A program made the position numbers and the translations under genes. From contig CAAENW010000281.1 in assembly GCA_900757265.1 (NCBI GenBank), positions 1 to 7,888 of the forward strand: a DNA stretch of 7,888 nucleotides, written 5' to 3'. Below the pieces are notes generated by a model that had not been told where the DNA came from, ran no database searches, and was given only the letters and a program-made list of their open reading frames with translations. The DNA comes from an uncultured Collinsella sp. (GTDB lineage Bacteria > Actinomycetota > Coriobacteriia > Coriobacteriales > Coriobacteriaceae). Shown in pieces: positions 5,969 through 7,888 of the stretch. How positions within the stretch are numbered: position 1 is the stretch's first letter; each line of letters opens with the position of its first letter.

Positions 5969-6979
5969 CTAGATTTCGCGCACGCTCTGGCGCTCGACAA
6001 AATAGGTCGACACAGCCGTTTTGCAGGTGTAGCTCTTGGGATTGCGGATGTTGCCCACCAGGCGGCGCACCGCGATCTCACCCACCTCGTGCTTGGGAAC
6101 ATGCACCGTGGTGAGCGGCGGGTTGGAAAAAGCGCCCAGAGATAGGTCGTCAAAGCCGATGATCGAGACATCCTCGGGCACGCGAATGCCGTGCTCGTTG
6201 AACGCGCGCATGGCACCCACGGCGAGCACGTCGTTCTCGGCAAAGAAAGCCGTCGGCAGGTCGTCGTGCGAGGCATTGTCGAGCCACGCGCCCATGTCGC
6301 GATAAGCGCCCTCGAGCGTGGTGCCCAGCGTGACGCGCCATGCCGGATTGGCCTCGAGGTCCGCATCCTCAAGCGCTTGGCGATAGCCGCGCTCGCGGTC
6401 CTTAAAGTTGCGGATACGAAGGTCGCCCGCCAGATAGCCGATTTGCTTGTGACCTTTCTCGATAAGGTAGTCCACGGCACGCAGCACCGAATCGGTATTG
6501 GCAATGACCACGGCATCGAAGTACTGGCGGTCGCTCCAGCCATCGAGCACAATCAGGTGGGCGGCGGCGTTAGCGAACAGGGCGTAGTCCTCCTCGCCCA
6601 ACTCGGTGCCCATCAGCACGATGGCAGCAGACGGGTCGGCGATCAGGCCCTCGACCTGCGGACGCACGGCGTCTAGGTCGCTAAAGTCGAGCGAGACAAA
6701 GCTCGTGCTCATGCCGTGGCGACGCGCCTGGCGCTCCACGCCCTCGATGACCGCGGGGTGGAAGGTGCTCTCGTCCAGGATGGCGCCCGTCTTGCGCGCG
6801 AGCACAAACTGGATGCTCTCGAGCTGCGTCGACTGCTGATAGCCGAGCGACTGCGCGCACTCCAGGATGACTTTGGCGGTCTCCTCGCTCACGCTGCGCT
6901 TGCGGTTGAGCGCGTTGGACACGGTCGCAGGCGAAAAACCGGTGATGCGGCTGATCTCGCGAACACTTGCTTTAGCCAT
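5969..6979 (-). CDS. LacI-family transcriptional regulator with atypical hinge
   Basis: A 336-residue DNA-binding repressor, normal length for LacI/GalR regulators. The N-terminal helix-turn-helix is clear (VREISRITGFSPATVSNALN, 6-25), followed by a periplasmic-binding-protein-like effector domain with FFAENDVLAVGAMRAF (245-260) and VPEDVSIIGFDDL (267-279). The segment after GYQ (47-60) lacks the usual PN..AR.L hinge-helix consensus, so its operator may lack the close-packed CG-centred half-sites of classical family members. MAKASV at 6979 is chosen because it places the HTH at the usual position and has AGGGGG upstream; the longer frame adds 27 residues that do not fit. It sits immediately upstream of the isomerase operon with its own terminator between, so local control of that operon is the natural inference. 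The effector is unknown, probably a sugar or sugar phosphate. Confidence 0.93.
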   Translation of the reverse strand: MAKASVREISRITGFSPATVSNALNRKRSVSEETAKVILECAQSLGYQQSTQLESIQFVLARKTGAILDESTFHPAVIEGVERQARRHGMSTSFVSLDFSDLDAVRPQVEGLIADPSAAIVLMGTELGEEDYALFANAAAHLIVLDGWSDRQYFDAVVIANTDSVLRAVDYLIEKGHKQIGYLAGDLRIRNFKDRERGYRQALEDADLEANPAWRVTLGTTLEGAYRDMGAWLDNASHDDLPTAFFAENDVLAVGAMRAFNEHGIRVPEDVSIIGFDDLSLGAFSNPPLTTVHVPKHEVGEIAVRRLVGNIRNPKSYTCKTAVSTYFVERQSVREI

Positions 6980-7041
6980 TGTTCCCCCTAGTAACGGTCG
7001 CGGTCGAACATCGTGGCCTGACCACCCCATGACTCGACAAC

Positions 7042-7096
7042 TAAACGACCGCAAATTCAATCTAAACAGAATAGTAAATGTTTAATAGCTAGTTTA
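7042..7096. repeat. TAAAC/GTTTA repeat cluster before the LacI gene
   Basis: TAAAC at 7042-7046 and 7063-7067, GTTTA at 7080-7084 and 7092-7096. The first two are 21 bp apart, as are 5820 and 5841 in the operon control region. CTAAAC (7062-7067) and GTTTAG (7092-7097) form an inverted pair. The overlap with a likely promoter suggests autoregulation. Confidence 0.55.
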
Positions 7097-7108
7097 GCCT
7101 GTTGTCAA
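7080..7108 (-). promoter_or_regulatory. Probable LacI gene promoter
   Basis: On the minus strand a perfect TTGACA (-35, 7103-7108) is followed by TATTAA at 15 bp (7082-7087) or TTAAAC at 17 bp (7080-7085). The -10 box is imperfect. Two GTTTA repeats fall within or beside the spacer, so a bound regulator would block RNA polymerase. The promoter is about 100 bases before the start codon, leaving a moderate leader. Confidence 0.45.
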
Positions 7109-7156
7109 GCAAAGTGGCCCGACTATTCCCCCAACGGGCACATTTAGTCGGTAGCT

Positions 7157-7195
7157 AAAAAAGCCCCGTCCCAAATTGACTACTTTGGGCGGGGC
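7157..7195 (-). terminator. Intrinsic terminator of the nucleoside hydrolase gene
   Basis: On the minus strand, GCCCCGCCCAAA (7184-7195) pairs with TTTGGGACGGGGC (7163-7175), with one bulged base and an 8-base loop, followed directly by TTTTTT. It begins 11 bases after the stop codon at 7207, a textbook arrangement. Its downstream arm plus loop (7162-7183) is identical, inverted, to 756-777 in the palindrome before luxS. Confidence 0.88.
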
Positions 7196-7206
7196 GTGAA
7201 AATCAT

Positions 7207-7888
7207 TTAGCCCAGGACACGGGCCATACGCGCCTTGAACTCGGACAGAAAGCGCGGGGCGTCGACGGTCAGCGCCACGAGTGCGCTCTTGTCGGGATCG
7301 GCCACACGGCGCTCATCGCAGATGGTGCGGCCGCGATACTCGCCCAGCAGGTCGACGCGCAGGTTACAGCCGAGCGCGCCCACGAGCGTAGGGTCGATCG
7401 CCACGGCGACGGCAAGCGGATCGTGCAGCGCGCAGCCACCCAGGTAGGGGGCGTTCATCTCGTACGAGCCAATGTAGTGCTCCACCATGCTCGCAAACGC
7501 GCAACCGGCCATGGTGCCCGAGCCCGTCCAGCCGGCAATGTCGCGACGCGTAAGCACCACGCGATGCGTCACATCCAGCCCCACCATAGTGAGCTTGCGG
7601 CCCGAACGCAGCACGGCATCGGCCGCCTCGGGATCACTTACCATGTTGGCCTCGGCGCCCGCGCTCACGTTTCCGGGCACGGTGAGCGCACCACCCATCA
7701 CGACCACGCGACCGATAGACATCATCGCCGCCGCATCGCGCTCCAGGGCAAGTGCCAGGTTGGAGAGCGGGCCGGTCGCCACGTAGATCAGATCGGGGCC
7801 ATAGGTGCGCGCGGCATCAATCAGGTAATCGACCGCCGCGTTACCGTCGGCCGACGTCGCCCCCACCGGCTCGTACGGCGACGCGGGC
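7207..7888 (-). CDS. Nucleoside hydrolase (inosine-uridine family), 5' end outside window
   Basis: The visible part is the C-terminal 226 residues or so of a ribonucleoside hydrolase, which splits the N-glycosidic bond of nucleosides to give ribose and a free base for salvage. The reading frame stays open to the window edge; the GTG at 7866 is only an internal valine. Family features seen include ATGPLSNLALAL, VVMGGAL, EANMVSDPEAAD, GLDVTHRV, and the conserved HDPLAVA containing the active-site His-Asp pair. The N-terminal DTDPG calcium-binding motif must lie to the right. It has its own terminator and so is transcribed separately from the LacI gene, though a role in pentose supply would fit the neighbouring sugar genes. 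Which nucleoside it prefers cannot be told. Confidence 0.93.
   Translation of the reverse strand, partial: PASPYEPVGATSADGNAAVDYLIDAARTYGPDLIYVATGPLSNLALALERDAAAMMSIGRVVVMGGALTVPGNVSAGAEANMVSDPEAADAVLRSGRKLTMVGLDVTHRVVLTRRDIAGWTGSGTMAGCAFASMVEHYIGSYEMNAPYLGGCALHDPLAVAVAIDPTLVGALGCNLRVDLLGEYRGRTICDERRVADPDKSALVALTVDAPRFLSEFKARMARVLG

Noticed and set aside
7207..7866. Start of the nucleoside hydrolase at 7866
   Set aside because: The codon is GTG in the middle of the conserved domain, and the frame continues upstream to the window edge, so the gene is partial.

Overview
The window comes from a GC-rich bacterium. All seven recognisable genes lie on the minus strand, so transcription runs from high to low coordinates. 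The GC-rich codon use, luxS, a split transketolase and an actinobacterial style of layout suggest a gut Coriobacteriia (Collinsella-like) genome. This is inference from style and family membership; no marker gene is present.

In transcription order the window holds: the C-terminal part of a nucleoside hydrolase (7207-7888, cut by the window edge) with a strong terminator; a LacI-family repressor (5969-6979) with its own promoter region and terminator; a 256-bp AT-rich control region packed with TAAAC/GTTTA repeats; then a catabolic operon. The operon encodes an L-fucose-isomerase-like sugar isomerase (4312-5712), the N-terminal (3473-4309) and C-terminal (2542-3480) halves of a split transketolase, and, after a 174-bp gap, an FGGY-family kinase of the glycerol-kinase type (877-2367). 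luxS (253-741) follows, bounded on each side by a long imperfect palindrome.

The isomerase, transketolase and kinase genes read as one pathway: an aldose is isomerised to a ketose, phosphorylated, and cleaved or shuffled by transketolase into the pentose phosphate pool. The same logic is known for apiose/apulose catabolism and, without the kinase, for sulfoquinovose degradation by the sulfo-transketolase route. Here the kinase lacks key glycerol-pocket residues and the transketolase lacks acceptor-site residues of the canonical enzyme, so the substrate is probably not the one a routine annotation would name. The LacI-type regulator lacks the usual hinge-helix consensus, and the recurrent TAAAC half-sites with wide spacing are its likely operators. 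The same half-sites occur near the left edge of the window, hinting that a gene just outside is in the same regulon.
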